Assembly: GCA_903825465.1 (NCBI GenBank)
Contig: CAIKAR010000046.1
Coordinates: 1-61,319 of the forward strand
From: an uncultured Hyphomicrobiales bacterium
GTDB lineage: Bacteria > Pseudomonadota > Alphaproteobacteria > Rhizobiales > Beijerinckiaceae
Length of the DNA stretch: 61,319 nucleotides
Reading direction: 5' to 3'
This document shows positions 26,247 through 34,739 of the stretch, piece after piece. Below the pieces are notes generated by a model. The model was not told the origin of the DNA, ran no database searches, and saw nothing but the letters and a program-made list of their open reading frames with translations. The first letter of the stretch is position 1, and each line of letters starts with the position of its first letter. A program made the translations under genes and the position numbers.

Positions 26247-27212
26247 ATGTCGATCACGAACCGGCGCGTCGCGCGCGCGGCGATCGCCTCGATGGCGCTG
26301 CTCGCCGCGGGCATGGCGCACGCGGCCGACAAGCTCCGCTTCGCCAACGGCGGCTTCGGCCTGTGGGCGGTGGAGGGTCCGCGGCTTGGCCAGCAAGGCG
26401 GTATTTTCGCCAAATACGGGCTCGAAGTGGAGGCTTACGGAACCGCCGGCGCCGGCGAGACCATTCAAGCGGTCGTTTCGGGCTCCGCCGACATGAGCGT
26501 TGGCGTCGGCGCCACAGGCGTGCTCGGCGCCTACGCCAAGGGCGCGCCAATCCGCGTCTTCGGCAGCAATTTCGTCGGCGCGGGCGATCTGTTTTTCTAC
26601 GTGAAGGCGGATTCGCCGATCAAGTCGCTCAAGGACGCGGACGCTTCGCGGACCATGGGCTATTCGACCGCGGGGTCGAGCAGCAACCTCACCGTTTTGG
26701 CCGTGATCGACGAACTCGGGTTGAAGGCGAAAGCCTTCGCCACCGGCGACCAGCCAGCGACGCTGACGCAGGTGCTGTCCGGCCAGGTCGACATCGGCTT
26801 CGCCACGCCGCCGTTCGCGCTGAAGGAGGTCGACGAAGGCAAGATACGCGTCGTCGGCAACGGCAACGACGCGCCCTCGCTCCGGGCGCAAAGCGTGCGC
26901 CTCGATATCGTCGGCCTCAAGCTGCTGAACGAGCGGCCCGATGTCTTCGCGCGCTTTGTCCGCGCCTACCGCGAGACGCTCGACTGGATGTACACCGACC
27001 CTGAAGCGGTGCGCCTGTGGGCGGCCAGCATAAATGTTCCGGTCGAACTGGCGAAGCGGGCGGCCTACGAGTTCCAGCCGCGCTCGGCCAGGGATCCCGA
27101 CAATATCGTCGGCCTCGACGCGCTGATGGCGAGCGCCACGCGGCAGAAATTCCTCGCCCGGCCGCTGACGCCGGCGCAAATCGCCGACATGGTCGTCAAG
27201 CCGAAGCAGTGA
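26247..27212 (+). CDS. ABC transporter substrate-binding protein (NMT1/SsuA-like)
   Basis: Periplasmic binding protein, 321 aa. Signal peptide ends MAHA at about residue 26. Family blocks: LRFANGGFGLWAVEGPRLGQ, GGIFAKYGLEVEAYGT, AVVSGSADMSVGVGATG and VLSGQVDIGFATPPFAL. The product is soluble and of family length. No ATPase or permease is adjacent. It converges with the 2-hydroxyacid dehydrogenase gene 2 bp away. Confidence 0.85.
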   Translation: MSITNRRVARAAIASMALLAAGMAHAADKLRFANGGFGLWAVEGPRLGQQGGIFAKYGLEVEAYGTAGAGETIQAVVSGSADMSVGVGATGVLGAYAKGAPIRVFGSNFVGAGDLFFYVKADSPIKSLKDADASRTMGYSTAGSSSNLTVLAVIDELGLKAKAFATGDQPATLTQVLSGQVDIGFATPPFALKEVDEGKIRVVGNGNDAPSLRAQSVRLDIVGLKLLNERPDVFARFVRAYRETLDWMYTDPEAVRLWAASINVPVELAKRAAYEFQPRSARDPDNIVGLDALMASATRQKFLARPLTPAQIADMVVKPKQ

Positions 27213-27214
27213 GC

Positions 27215-28171
27215 CTATTCCGCGTAATATTTGGCGGGATCGACTTCCTCCGCCTCGCTCAATCCCCTGATCGCCGCGCGGATGGTCTCGACGCGGATTT
27301 CCTCGGCGCTCGCGCCGATGTGCGGCGTCGCCAGCATGTTGGGGTGGCGCAACAGCGCGTCGTTGGTCGCGGGTTCGACGGCGAAAACATCGAACGCCGC
27401 CGCCGTCAGCGCCCCTGAATTCAGGCGCTCTAACAACGCGGCTTCATCGACGATGCCGCCGCGGCAGGTGTTGATCAGCACGGAGTCCGACCGCAGCTTT
27501 TCAAGCGCGGCGCGGTCATATAGTCCGCGCGTTTTCGCCGTCTTCGGCAAATGCAGCGTCAGCACCTCGGAGCGCGCAAGCAACTCGTCGAACGACACGG
27601 GCTTGACGTTGTGCTCGCGGTAGAAGCCGGAATAGTCCGCGATGTCGCAGGCGATGATTTCGCAGCCAAAGGGCCGCAAAAGCCGCGTCACTTCCTTGCC
27701 GATGTTGCCGCAGCCGTGGATGCCGACAACGCGGCCGGTGAGCAGCCGCCCATTGCGGTAGCGGGGCCGGCCGCCCTCGCGCATCGCGAGGTTGAGCGGG
27801 CCGATCCAGCGCAGGGCCGAAATCATGAACGTCAGCGCCAGTTCCGCCACCGCGAGCTTGTTGACGCCCCAGGTGTAGCCGAACCGCACGTTGTGGCGGC
27901 GCAGCGCGGCGAAATCGAAGCTTTCGTAGCCGGCCCCGAACTTGCTGACGATCTTCAGGCCGGGCAGGGCTGAAATCACCTTTTCGGTGACCGGCTCGAA
28001 ACCAAGAATCGCCTTGTCGCAGCCGCTCAGAAAGGCGATCAACTCGTCCTCGTCCATCGTGTGCGGACCGGGGTGAAGCTTCGCCTTGGGCAACGCCGCC
28101 TCAAGCTCGGCGCGCATGCGCGGATGCGCGGCTATCATTGGCGGCGCGACGCCGATTCCCGTTCCATCCAT
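27215..28171 (-). CDS. D-isomer-specific 2-hydroxyacid dehydrogenase
   Basis: NAD(P)-dependent reductase of 2-oxo acids, related to phosphoglycerate dehydrogenase, 318 aa. It has SKFGAGYESFDFAALRR, the Rossmann segment VVGIHGCGNIGKEVTRLL, INTCRGGIVDEAALLERL (catalytic Arg), FDVFAVEP (Glu) and LATPHIGASAEE (His). The regulatory ACT domain of SerA is absent. The start at 28171 has GGGAG upstream; the 38-residue extension to 28285 is rejected. Divergent from the M20 hydrolase gene at 28303. Confidence 0.9.
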   Translation of the reverse strand: MDGTGIGVAPPMIAAHPRMRAELEAALPKAKLHPGPHTMDEDELIAFLSGCDKAILGFEPVTEKVISALPGLKIVSKFGAGYESFDFAALRRHNVRFGYTWGVNKLAVAELALTFMISALRWIGPLNLAMREGGRPRYRNGRLLTGRVVGIHGCGNIGKEVTRLLRPFGCEIIACDIADYSGFYREHNVKPVSFDELLARSEVLTLHLPKTAKTRGLYDRAALEKLRSDSVLINTCRGGIVDEAALLERLNSGALTAAAFDVFAVEPATNDALLRHPNMLATPHIGASAEEIRVETIRAAIRGLSEAEEVDPAKYYAE

Positions 28172-28302
28172 GGTTGAGTCTCCCTTGGCCAAATTATAGC
28201 GGAACGCCGCGGCTTGTGAACAGGCCGCCGCGCCGACGCGCACTTGCGGATTCAGACGCGGCGCGGCTAAATGTTCCTTCAACAACGCGAAGGGGAGGAA
28301 GC

Positions 28303-29763
28303 ATGGCCGCCCGCGCCGACAACGCGCCGGAAAAGGCGCACGCCGAGGACTATCTCGACCGCAACGCGGAGGCCGTCGCCCTGTTGAGCGACTCGGTTTT
28401 CTATTTCGGCGAGCTTGGCATGCAGGAGTTCGAAACTTCGGAGCTGATGGCGTCCCTGCTGGAGGAGGGCGGCTTCAAGGTGGAGCGCGGCATAGCGGGC
28501 TTCCCCACTGGCTTTTGCGCGACCTTCGGCTCGGGCGGGCCCGTCGTCGCGATCCACACCGAATACGACGCCAACCCCGACAACTCCCAGCGTTCGGGCG
28601 CGCTCGAGCCCGCGGCGATCGTCGAGGGCGCGCCCGGACATTGCGAAGGCCACAATTGCAACGCGGCGGTGATGGTCGCCGCGGCGCTCGCGGCGAAGTC
28701 GGCGATGGCGGCGCGCGGGCTGAAAGGCACGCTCAAGATATTCGGCGCGCCGGCGGAAGAACAACTCGTCAGCCGCCCCTATTTCGTGCGCGACGGATGG
28801 TTCGACGATGTCGATGTCGCGCTCGCGCCGCATATCGGATCGGAATTCGCCTGCGGCCACGGGCTCGTCCAGAGCGCGCTGATTTCGGCGGTGTTCACCT
28901 TCCACGGCGAAACCGCGCACGCCGGCGTCGCGCCGTGGAAGGGCCGCGACGCGCTCGACGCCGTCGTGCTAATGGATGTCGGCATGGCCGAGCACCGCGA
29001 GCACATGCTGCCCTTCACACAGTGTCAGCGGGTGATCACGAACGGCGGCGACCAGCCCAACGTGATTCCCAAGACCGCCGCGATCTGGTGGTATTTCCGC
29101 GCCTCGCGGGCCGAGGGCGCGATGGCGGTGTACGAGCGCGCCAAGAAAATCGCCGAGGGCGCGGCCCTGATGACGAACACGACATACACCGTCGACACGC
29201 AAAGCGCCGTGTGGCCGGTGCGCGGCAACCAGACGCTGGCGGAACTCGCGCAGGCCGAGTTTTCCCGCGTCGGCGCGCCGCGCTGGAGCGAGGACGAACA
29301 CGCGTTCGCGCGCGGCCTGCAAGCGAAAGCGAATGTGAAGGCGACCGGCCTGGCGACGGAAGTCGCGATCGCCAAGGGGCCAGCGACGCAAAAGTCCGCC
29401 GCCAACGACGCCGGCGATGTCTCGTGGAAAGTGCCGATGGCGAAGATCTACTTTCCCTCGAATGTGCCGGGAATCGCCTATCATCATTGGGCCGCCGGCG
29501 CGGCGCTCGCGACATCCATCGCCCACAAGGGCGCGGTCGCCGGCGCGAAAGTCGTCGCCAACGCGGCGCTGGAATGTTTTCGCGACCCCGGCGTCGTGGC
29601 GCGGGCGAAGGAAACCTTCGCGCGCGAGCTCGCCGGCGAAAAATGGTTCAGCATGCTGCCGGCGGACCAGAAGGCGCCGGTGGAGCTCAACCGGCGGACG
29701 ATGGAAGCCTTCCGCCCCGCCATGCGCGAACATTATTTGAAGGAAAGGCCGCGATTCCAGTAA
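28303..29763 (+). CDS. M20 family amidohydrolase (AbgB-like)
   Basis: Zinc aminoacylase/peptidase, 486 aa, resembling p-aminobenzoyl-glutamate hydrolase subunit B. Metal and catalytic motifs: VVAIHTEYDANP, GAPGHCEGHNCN (first ligands), APAEEQLVSRPYF (general base Glu), FTFHGETAHAGVAPWKGRDALDA (split; dimerisation domain entry) and YHHWAAGAA near the C-terminus. GGGGAGGAAGC precedes the ATG. First gene in the same direction as the CoA-transferase/TctC/thiolase-like/DUF35 genes, with a 61-bp gap, so probably part of their operon. Confidence 0.9.
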   Translation: MAARADNAPEKAHAEDYLDRNAEAVALLSDSVFYFGELGMQEFETSELMASLLEEGGFKVERGIAGFPTGFCATFGSGGPVVAIHTEYDANPDNSQRSGALEPAAIVEGAPGHCEGHNCNAAVMVAAALAAKSAMAARGLKGTLKIFGAPAEEQLVSRPYFVRDGWFDDVDVALAPHIGSEFACGHGLVQSALISAVFTFHGETAHAGVAPWKGRDALDAVVLMDVGMAEHREHMLPFTQCQRVITNGGDQPNVIPKTAAIWWYFRASRAEGAMAVYERAKKIAEGAALMTNTTYTVDTQSAVWPVRGNQTLAELAQAEFSRVGAPRWSEDEHAFARGLQAKANVKATGLATEVAIAKGPATQKSAANDAGDVSWKVPMAKIYFPSNVPGIAYHHWAAGAALATSIAHKGAVAGAKVVANAALECFRDPGVVARAKETFARELAGEKWFSMLPADQKAPVELNRRTMEAFRPAMREHYLKERPRFQ

Positions 29764-29824
29764 TGCGGGCGTTGGCGCGGCGGGGCGCCGGGGCTACAAC
29801 GCGGCGTCAAATCGGGAGAACAAA

Positions 29825-30964
29825 GTGGCAGGCGCTCTCAGCGGAGTCCGCGTCGTCGAATTCGCGAACTATGTGTCGGGCCCCTACGCCGGCATGTTGC
29901 TCGCCGATCTCGGCGCGGATGTCATCAAGGTCGAAACGCCGGGCAAGGGCGATCCCTTCCGCGGCTGGGGCCGCGTCGAATACAGCCCGACCTTCGGCTC
30001 GGTGAACCGCAACAAAAAGAGCGTCTGCCTCGACTTGAAAAGCGGGGAGGGCCGCGGCCACGCCAAGGCGCTGGCCAAGGACGCCGATGTCGTCATCGAG
30101 AATTTCCGCAGCGGCACGATGGAGCGGCTTGGCCTGGGCTACGACGTTTTGCGCGCGGAAAACCCCGGCCTGATCTATTGCGCCATCACCGGCTTCGGCA
30201 CCGACGGCCCCTACGCCAAGCGCCCCGGCTACGACACGGTGGGCCAGGCCATGAGCGGGTTGTTGAGCCTGCTGACGGACATCGAAGACCCCAAGCCGAT
30301 GGGCATTTCGCTGTCGGACCATCTCGGCGGCATGGTCGCCTGCAACGGGATTCTCGCCGCGCTTGTGTCGCGTGGAAAGACCGGCCGCGGCCAGCGCGTC
30401 GACACCTCGCTGCTCGAATCGACGTTGTCGTTCTGCGGCGAGAACGCCGCCAACTATTTCGAGAACGGCGCGACGCCGAGCCGCGCCACGCGCACCCACC
30501 GCGCGCAGGTTTACGCCTTCGTCGACCGCGACGGAAAACCCTTCGTGGTGCATCTCTCGTCGCCCAACAAGTTCTGGGAAGGGCTGACGCGCGTCGTCGG
30601 CAAGCCGGAATATCTCAAAGACCCCCGTTTCGCGACGAAGGAAACCCGCGGCAAAAACTACCCGGCGCTGCGCGAGGGCCTGTCGGCCGTGTTCGCGACG
30701 AACACGCGCGACCATTGGCTGGAAGCCATGTTGAAGGAGGACGTGCCCTCGGCGCCGCTCAACAATTTCGACGATGTGTTCAACGATCCGCAGGTGAAGC
30801 ATTTGAAAATGCGCGTCGACGTGCCGCACAAGACCATGGGCACGGTCGCGCTGGTGCGAAACGGCCTGCGCATGTCGGAAACGCCGCTTGAAATTCACGC
30901 GCCCTCGCCCGAGCTGGGCGAGCACACGGACGAGGTGATCGCGGAACTGGGGAGGCGCAAGTGA
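29825..30964 (+). CDS. CoA transferase, family III (CaiB/BaiF)
   Basis: Moves CoA from a donor acyl-CoA to a carboxylic acid, activating it for catabolism. 379 aa, cytosolic. Blocks: VVEFANYVSGPYAGMLLADL, GADVIKVETPGKGDPFRGW, NKKSVCLDLKSGEG, ADVVIENFRSGTMERLGLGY (catalytic Asp/Glu region), GFGTDGPYAKRPGYD. GTG start at 29825 with GGGAG upstream. Its stop overlaps the GTG start of the TctC gene by 4 bp (GTGA), so the two are translationally coupled. Confidence 0.9.
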   Translation: MAGALSGVRVVEFANYVSGPYAGMLLADLGADVIKVETPGKGDPFRGWGRVEYSPTFGSVNRNKKSVCLDLKSGEGRGHAKALAKDADVVIENFRSGTMERLGLGYDVLRAENPGLIYCAITGFGTDGPYAKRPGYDTVGQAMSGLLSLLTDIEDPKPMGISLSDHLGGMVACNGILAALVSRGKTGRGQRVDTSLLESTLSFCGENAANYFENGATPSRATRTHRAQVYAFVDRDGKPFVVHLSSPNKFWEGLTRVVGKPEYLKDPRFATKETRGKNYPALREGLSAVFATNTRDHWLEAMLKEDVPSAPLNNFDDVFNDPQVKHLKMRVDVPHKTMGTVALVRNGLRMSETPLEIHAPSPELGEHTDEVIAELGRRK

Positions 30965-31992
30965 GCGTTTCCCGCCGCGGCGCCGCGCTCGCCATCGCCG
31001 CGTCCATCGCGCTTCCCAGGGCCGCGCGCGCCGACGCGGTCTCCGATTTCTACCGCGGCAAGCGGATCACGCTCGTCACCTCCGCCTCGCCCGGCGGCGG
31101 CTACGACCTCTACGCCCGGCTGCTCGCGGCGCACATGCAGCGGCACATTCCCGGCGAGCCGCAAATCCTCGTGCAGAACATGGTTGGCGCGGAGGGCGTG
31201 AAGGCGGCGAACCACCTTTATTCCGTCGCCGCGCAGGACGGCACCGTGATCGGCGGGCTCAGCCGCAACACCGGCCTCGCGCGGTTCTACGACTTCAACA
31301 ACGCGGCGATTCAATTCGACGCGCGCAAGTTCCACTGGCTCGGCTCGCCGCAGCAGGAGGTGGGCTTCTTCATCGTCAACACGAAAACCGGCGTGACGGC
31401 GATCGCCGACATCAAGACCCGCGCGCTGACGATTTCGTCGGCGGCGCACAACTCGCCGAGCTCCATTTACGCGCGCATGCTCAACGCGCTGTATGGGGCG
31501 AAGCTCAATCCCATCGAGGGCTACGACGGCTCGCAGGCGTGCCTCATGGCGGTCGAGCGCGACGAGGCCGACGGACATATTTCGGGCGGTTCGAGCGCCG
31601 AATTCCGCGGGCGCTTCGAGCCGTGGGTGAAGTCGGGCGTCGCGCGCGTCATTCTCGCGATGGGCAAGTCGCGCGATCCCTCCTATCCCGATGTTCCCAC
31701 AGCCATCGAGCTGATGGACAAGCCGGACGACAGGCGATTGTTCGAGATCGCCTTCGCGGAACAGGTCATGGGCCGCCCCTTCGTGCTGCCGCCGGGCGTG
31801 CCCGCCGACCGCGTCGAGGCGTTGCGCGCGGCCTTCGACGCGACCATGACGGACGCCGCTTTCCTGGCCGACGCGAAAAAGGCGAACGCCGAAATCGCGC
31901 CGGTGAACGGCGCCGAAATCAACGCGCTGCTCGACCGCGCCTACGGCGCCCCGCCGGCGCTCGTCGAGCGCCTGCGCGCGCTGGCGAAATAG
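30961..31992 (+). CDS. tripartite tricarboxylate transporter substrate-binding protein (TctC/Bug family)
   Basis: Periplasmic binding protein, 343 aa, GTG start with GGGGAGG upstream. The signal peptide contains SRRGAALAIAAS (Tat-like). Family blocks: FYRGKRITLVTSASPGGGYD, HIPGEPQILVQNMVGAEGV, KAANHLYSVAAQDGTVIGG and VLPPGVPADRVEALRAAFD. It sits inside a catabolic operon between a CoA-transferase and a thiolase-like gene, which suggests its ligand is the acid activated by that CoA-transferase. Confidence 0.9.
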   Translation: MSVSRRGAALAIAASIALPRAARADAVSDFYRGKRITLVTSASPGGGYDLYARLLAAHMQRHIPGEPQILVQNMVGAEGVKAANHLYSVAAQDGTVIGGLSRNTGLARFYDFNNAAIQFDARKFHWLGSPQQEVGFFIVNTKTGVTAIADIKTRALTISSAAHNSPSSIYARMLNALYGAKLNPIEGYDGSQACLMAVERDEADGHISGGSSAEFRGRFEPWVKSGVARVILAMGKSRDPSYPDVPTAIELMDKPDDRRLFEIAFAEQVMGRPFVLPPGVPADRVEALRAAFDATMTDAAFLADAKKANAEIAPVNGAEINALLDRAYGAPPALVERLRALAK

Positions 31993-32000
31993 GAGACACC

Positions 32001-33182
32001 ATGATCGAAACATCCAACGATCTCCGCGACACCTGCGCCATCGTCGGGATTGGAAATTCGCGCCTTGGCAAAGTGCCCGGCGTGTCGAGCCTCGACCTCG
32101 TCGTCGAGGCCATGCGCAACGCCATCGACGACGCCGGGCTGAAGGTGTCGGATATCGACGGCATTCTCTGCCGCGGCCCCGACGAGATCTACAGCCACCA
32201 CCAGGAGGTCGGCGGGCGGCTTGGAATCAACGCGAAATTCTCGACGACGGTGACGAACGGCGGCGCGAGTCAAATCCTCTCCGTCGCCCTCGCCACGATG
32301 GCGATCAAGCACGGGCTCGCGACGACGGTGATTTGCGGCTATGGCCGCGACGCATGGTCGCGCACCCACGCCAACGAGGAGGCGCGCGTGCGCAACGAGA
32401 CGCGCCCGCCGAGCCAGTTGCCGCGCGAGTTCGGCCCGGAATACGGCTATTACAGCGCCGCCGCGACGCACGCCTTCGGCGCCACGCGCCACATGCACCT
32501 CTACGGCACGACGAAGGAGCACTTCGGCCACATCGCCGTCGCGTTCCGCGAACACGCGCTGCGCAATCCGCAGGCGCAGATGAAGAAGCCGCTGACGATG
32601 GAGGAATACCACGCGCAGCGCTCCATCGTGCGGCCTTTCGGCCTGTACGACTGCAGCTTGCGCAGCGACGCGGCGGGCGCGGTGATCGTGACAAGCCGGG
32701 CGCGCGCGAAGGACTTGAAGCAACCGCCGGTGGTCATCAAGGGCTTTGGCACGCACAACAACACCAAGGGCTGGTTCGCCGACGACAACATGGTCGTCAC
32801 CGCGGCGAAGCAGAGCGGCGAGCGCGCCTACGCGATGGCCGGCCTCGGCCCGAGGGACGTCGACACCGCGCAAATCTACGATTGCTTCACCTACATGGTG
32901 CTGACGCAGCTCGAGGACTACGGCTTCTGCAAGAAGGGCGAGGGCGGCGATTTCGTCGCGTCGGGCGCGCTGCGCATGGGCGGCGCGCTGCCGACGAACA
33001 CGTCGGGCGGGCAATTGTCGGAAGCGCACGCGGAGGGCGTTTTGCAGCTCGTCGAAGGCGCGCGGCAGATGCGCCACGCCTATCCGGCGCACCGGCAGGT
33101 GAAGGACGCGGAGATCGCGTTGATCTCCGGGCATGGCGGCAATCAGGTCTGCCATTCCACATTGATCTTGGGGAGGGCGTGA
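32001..33182 (+). CDS. thiolase-superfamily protein lacking the N-terminal Cys (acyl-CoA aldolase-like)
   Basis: Thiolase-fold protein of 393 aa of the SCP2-thiolase/Ltp2-like branch. In ordinary thiolases the acylated Cys lies in an N-x-x-C-S/A-S-G motif; here the segment reads TNGGASQ, with Ala at residue 89. Tyr-rich AQIYDCFTYMVLTQLEDYGF and ISGHGGNQVCHSTLILGR follow. Ltp2-type members of this branch are retro-aldolases that work with a DUF35 partner. The partner gene here overlaps the stop by one base. GGAGACACC precedes the ATG. Aldolase rather than thiolase activity is my inference. Confidence 0.8.
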   Translation: MIETSNDLRDTCAIVGIGNSRLGKVPGVSSLDLVVEAMRNAIDDAGLKVSDIDGILCRGPDEIYSHHQEVGGRLGINAKFSTTVTNGGASQILSVALATMAIKHGLATTVICGYGRDAWSRTHANEEARVRNETRPPSQLPREFGPEYGYYSAAATHAFGATRHMHLYGTTKEHFGHIAVAFREHALRNPQAQMKKPLTMEEYHAQRSIVRPFGLYDCSLRSDAAGAVIVTSRARAKDLKQPPVVIKGFGTHNNTKGWFADDNMVVTAAKQSGERAYAMAGLGPRDVDTAQIYDCFTYMVLTQLEDYGFCKKGEGGDFVASGALRMGGALPTNTSGGQLSEAHAEGVLQLVEGARQMRHAYPAHRQVKDAEIALISGHGGNQVCHSTLILGRA

Positions 33183-33604
33183 TGACCGAGGCCGCGAAAC
33201 CAGTTCCGCCGAAGCCGACGCCGCGGCCCGCGCCCGAGTCCATTCCCTATTGGGAGGCGGCGAAACAGCATCGGCTTGAAATTCCGCGCTGCCGCGCCTG
33301 CGGGGGATGGTGGTTTCCGCCGTCGCGCTCGTGCCCGCATTGCATGTCCGCCGATGTCGAATTCAAACAGGCGAGCGGGCGCGGCAAGGTGTTCAGCTTC
33401 GTCATGTACGACCGCGTCTATCATCCCTCGTTCGCGGAGGAAGTTCCCTATGTCGTGGCGCTGGTCGAACTCGACGAGGGGCCGCGGATGATTTCCAACA
33501 TCGTTGGAATCCCTCCCGAAGACGTCCGTTGCGACATGCCGGTGACGGTCGTGTTCGACGATGTCGCGGAAGGCGTGACGGTGCCCAAGTTCAAGCCGGC
33601 GTGA
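33182..33604 (+). CDS. Zn-ribbon OB-fold protein (DUF35), partner of the thiolase-like protein
   Basis: Acyl-CoA-associated protein of 140 aa. A rubredoxin-like zinc ribbon (CRACGGWWFPP, then CPHC, four Cys) is followed by an OB-fold (GRGKVFSFVMYDRVYHPSF, ISNIVGIPPEDVRCDMPVTV, FDDV). DUF35 proteins bind acyl-CoA and form complexes with thiolase-like partners. Starts within the stop codon of the preceding gene (TGATG), implying coupled synthesis in equal amounts. Last gene of the operon, converging on an enolase-superfamily gene. Confidence 0.9.
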   Translation: MTEAAKPVPPKPTPRPAPESIPYWEAAKQHRLEIPRCRACGGWWFPPSRSCPHCMSADVEFKQASGRGKVFSFVMYDRVYHPSFAEEVPYVVALVELDEGPRMISNIVGIPPEDVRCDMPVTVVFDDVAEGVTVPKFKPA

Positions 33605-33617
33605 CGCCGCCGCGCGG

Positions 33618-34721
33618 TCACAGCACGCGGTATTTTTTCACGACGTCCATGTCGATCTCGACGCCCAGGCCCGGCGCTTGCGGCAGCGCGAAGGCGCCGT
33701 CCCTCCAGACGCCGAAGGGATGCAGCGGGTTCGCTTCAAGGTCGCAATAGCGCAATTCGAGCGGCTCGTTGACCGGCGCCGCCGCGACGATGTGCGCGGC
33801 GGCGATCAACGCCGGCCCGTGGAAAGGCGAATGCGGCACGCAGCGCGCGCCCGCCGCGCGCGCCATCCGAACCGCGCGCCAGACGCCGGTGATTCCGCCT
33901 AGTTTGGCGGGGCTGGGTTGCGCGATGTCGATGCCCTTCGCGGCGATGATCGCCTTCAACTCGCCCAATGTGGCGATGTTTTCGCCGCTTGAAATCGGGG
34001 TTTTCACGCGCCGGCGCAGTTCGGCGTGCGCCTCGTAGTCGTCGGTGGGGTAGAGCGGCTCCTCGAGCCACGCGACGCCATGCCGCTCCGCGCCCTCGCA
34101 GAAGGCGACGATCTCGTCGATGGAGGTCCAGTAGCAATTCACATCGACCATGATGTCGACGCCGGGGCCGGCGCCGCGCCGCGCCGCCGCGACGGCTTCG
34201 ACGGTGTGTTCGTGCAGCTTGATCTTGCGGAATCCGCGCCCGACGGCGGCCCGGCAGACGTTTTCGACATGTTCGGGAACGCCGATGCGGAACAGGCTCG
34301 CGTAGGCGTCGATGGTGGCGCGCGGCGCGCCGCCCAGCAGCGCCCACACCGGCTTGCCGGCGATCTTTCCGTCGATGTCCCACAGCGCCGTGTCGAGCGC
34401 GGCGAGGCCGAAGGCGACGGCGCCGCCGGCGCGCGCGACCGAATTCGTGTCGCGCCGCAATTGGTCGGAGAGCTTCTCCGCGCCGACGATTTCACGGCCG
34501 ACCGCGACGCGCGCCACCGTTTCCGCGATGGCCTTCACGACGACGGGGCCGCCGGAAATCGCGAAGGCCTCGCCCCAGCCGACCACGCCCGCGTCGGTCT
34601 CGACGCGCGCGAAGCAGATGTTGACCGCGTCGAAGTTGTGCGAGCGGGTCGCGGGCGGCCGCGGCGCGTTGTGCGTCCACGGTATCGAGACGAGGATGGG
34701 TTCGACGCTCTTGATCTTCAT
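33618..34721 (-). CDS. mandelate racemase/muconate lactonizing enzyme family protein
   Basis: Enolase-superfamily enzyme, 367 aa. Capping domain (VETDAGVVGWGEAF), then barrel residues: FRKIKLHEHT (Lys base), MVDVNCYW, WLEEPLYP and SSGENIAT (metal ligands), and PHSPFHGPAL near the end where a His base may lie. Reaction unknown; racemase or acid-sugar dehydratase are likely. Third gene of a TctC / enolase / enolase operon read leftward. Confidence 0.85.
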   Translation of the reverse strand: MKIKSVEPILVSIPWTHNAPRPPATRSHNFDAVNICFARVETDAGVVGWGEAFAISGGPVVVKAIAETVARVAVGREIVGAEKLSDQLRRDTNSVARAGGAVAFGLAALDTALWDIDGKIAGKPVWALLGGAPRATIDAYASLFRIGVPEHVENVCRAAVGRGFRKIKLHEHTVEAVAAARRGAGPGVDIMVDVNCYWTSIDEIVAFCEGAERHGVAWLEEPLYPTDDYEAHAELRRRVKTPISSGENIATLGELKAIIAAKGIDIAQPSPAKLGGITGVWRAVRMARAAGARCVPHSPFHGPALIAAAHIVAAAPVNEPLELRYCDLEANPLHPFGVWRDGAFALPQAPGLGVEIDMDVVKKYRVL

Positions 34722-34739
34722 GCGATTGAATTCCCGTTT

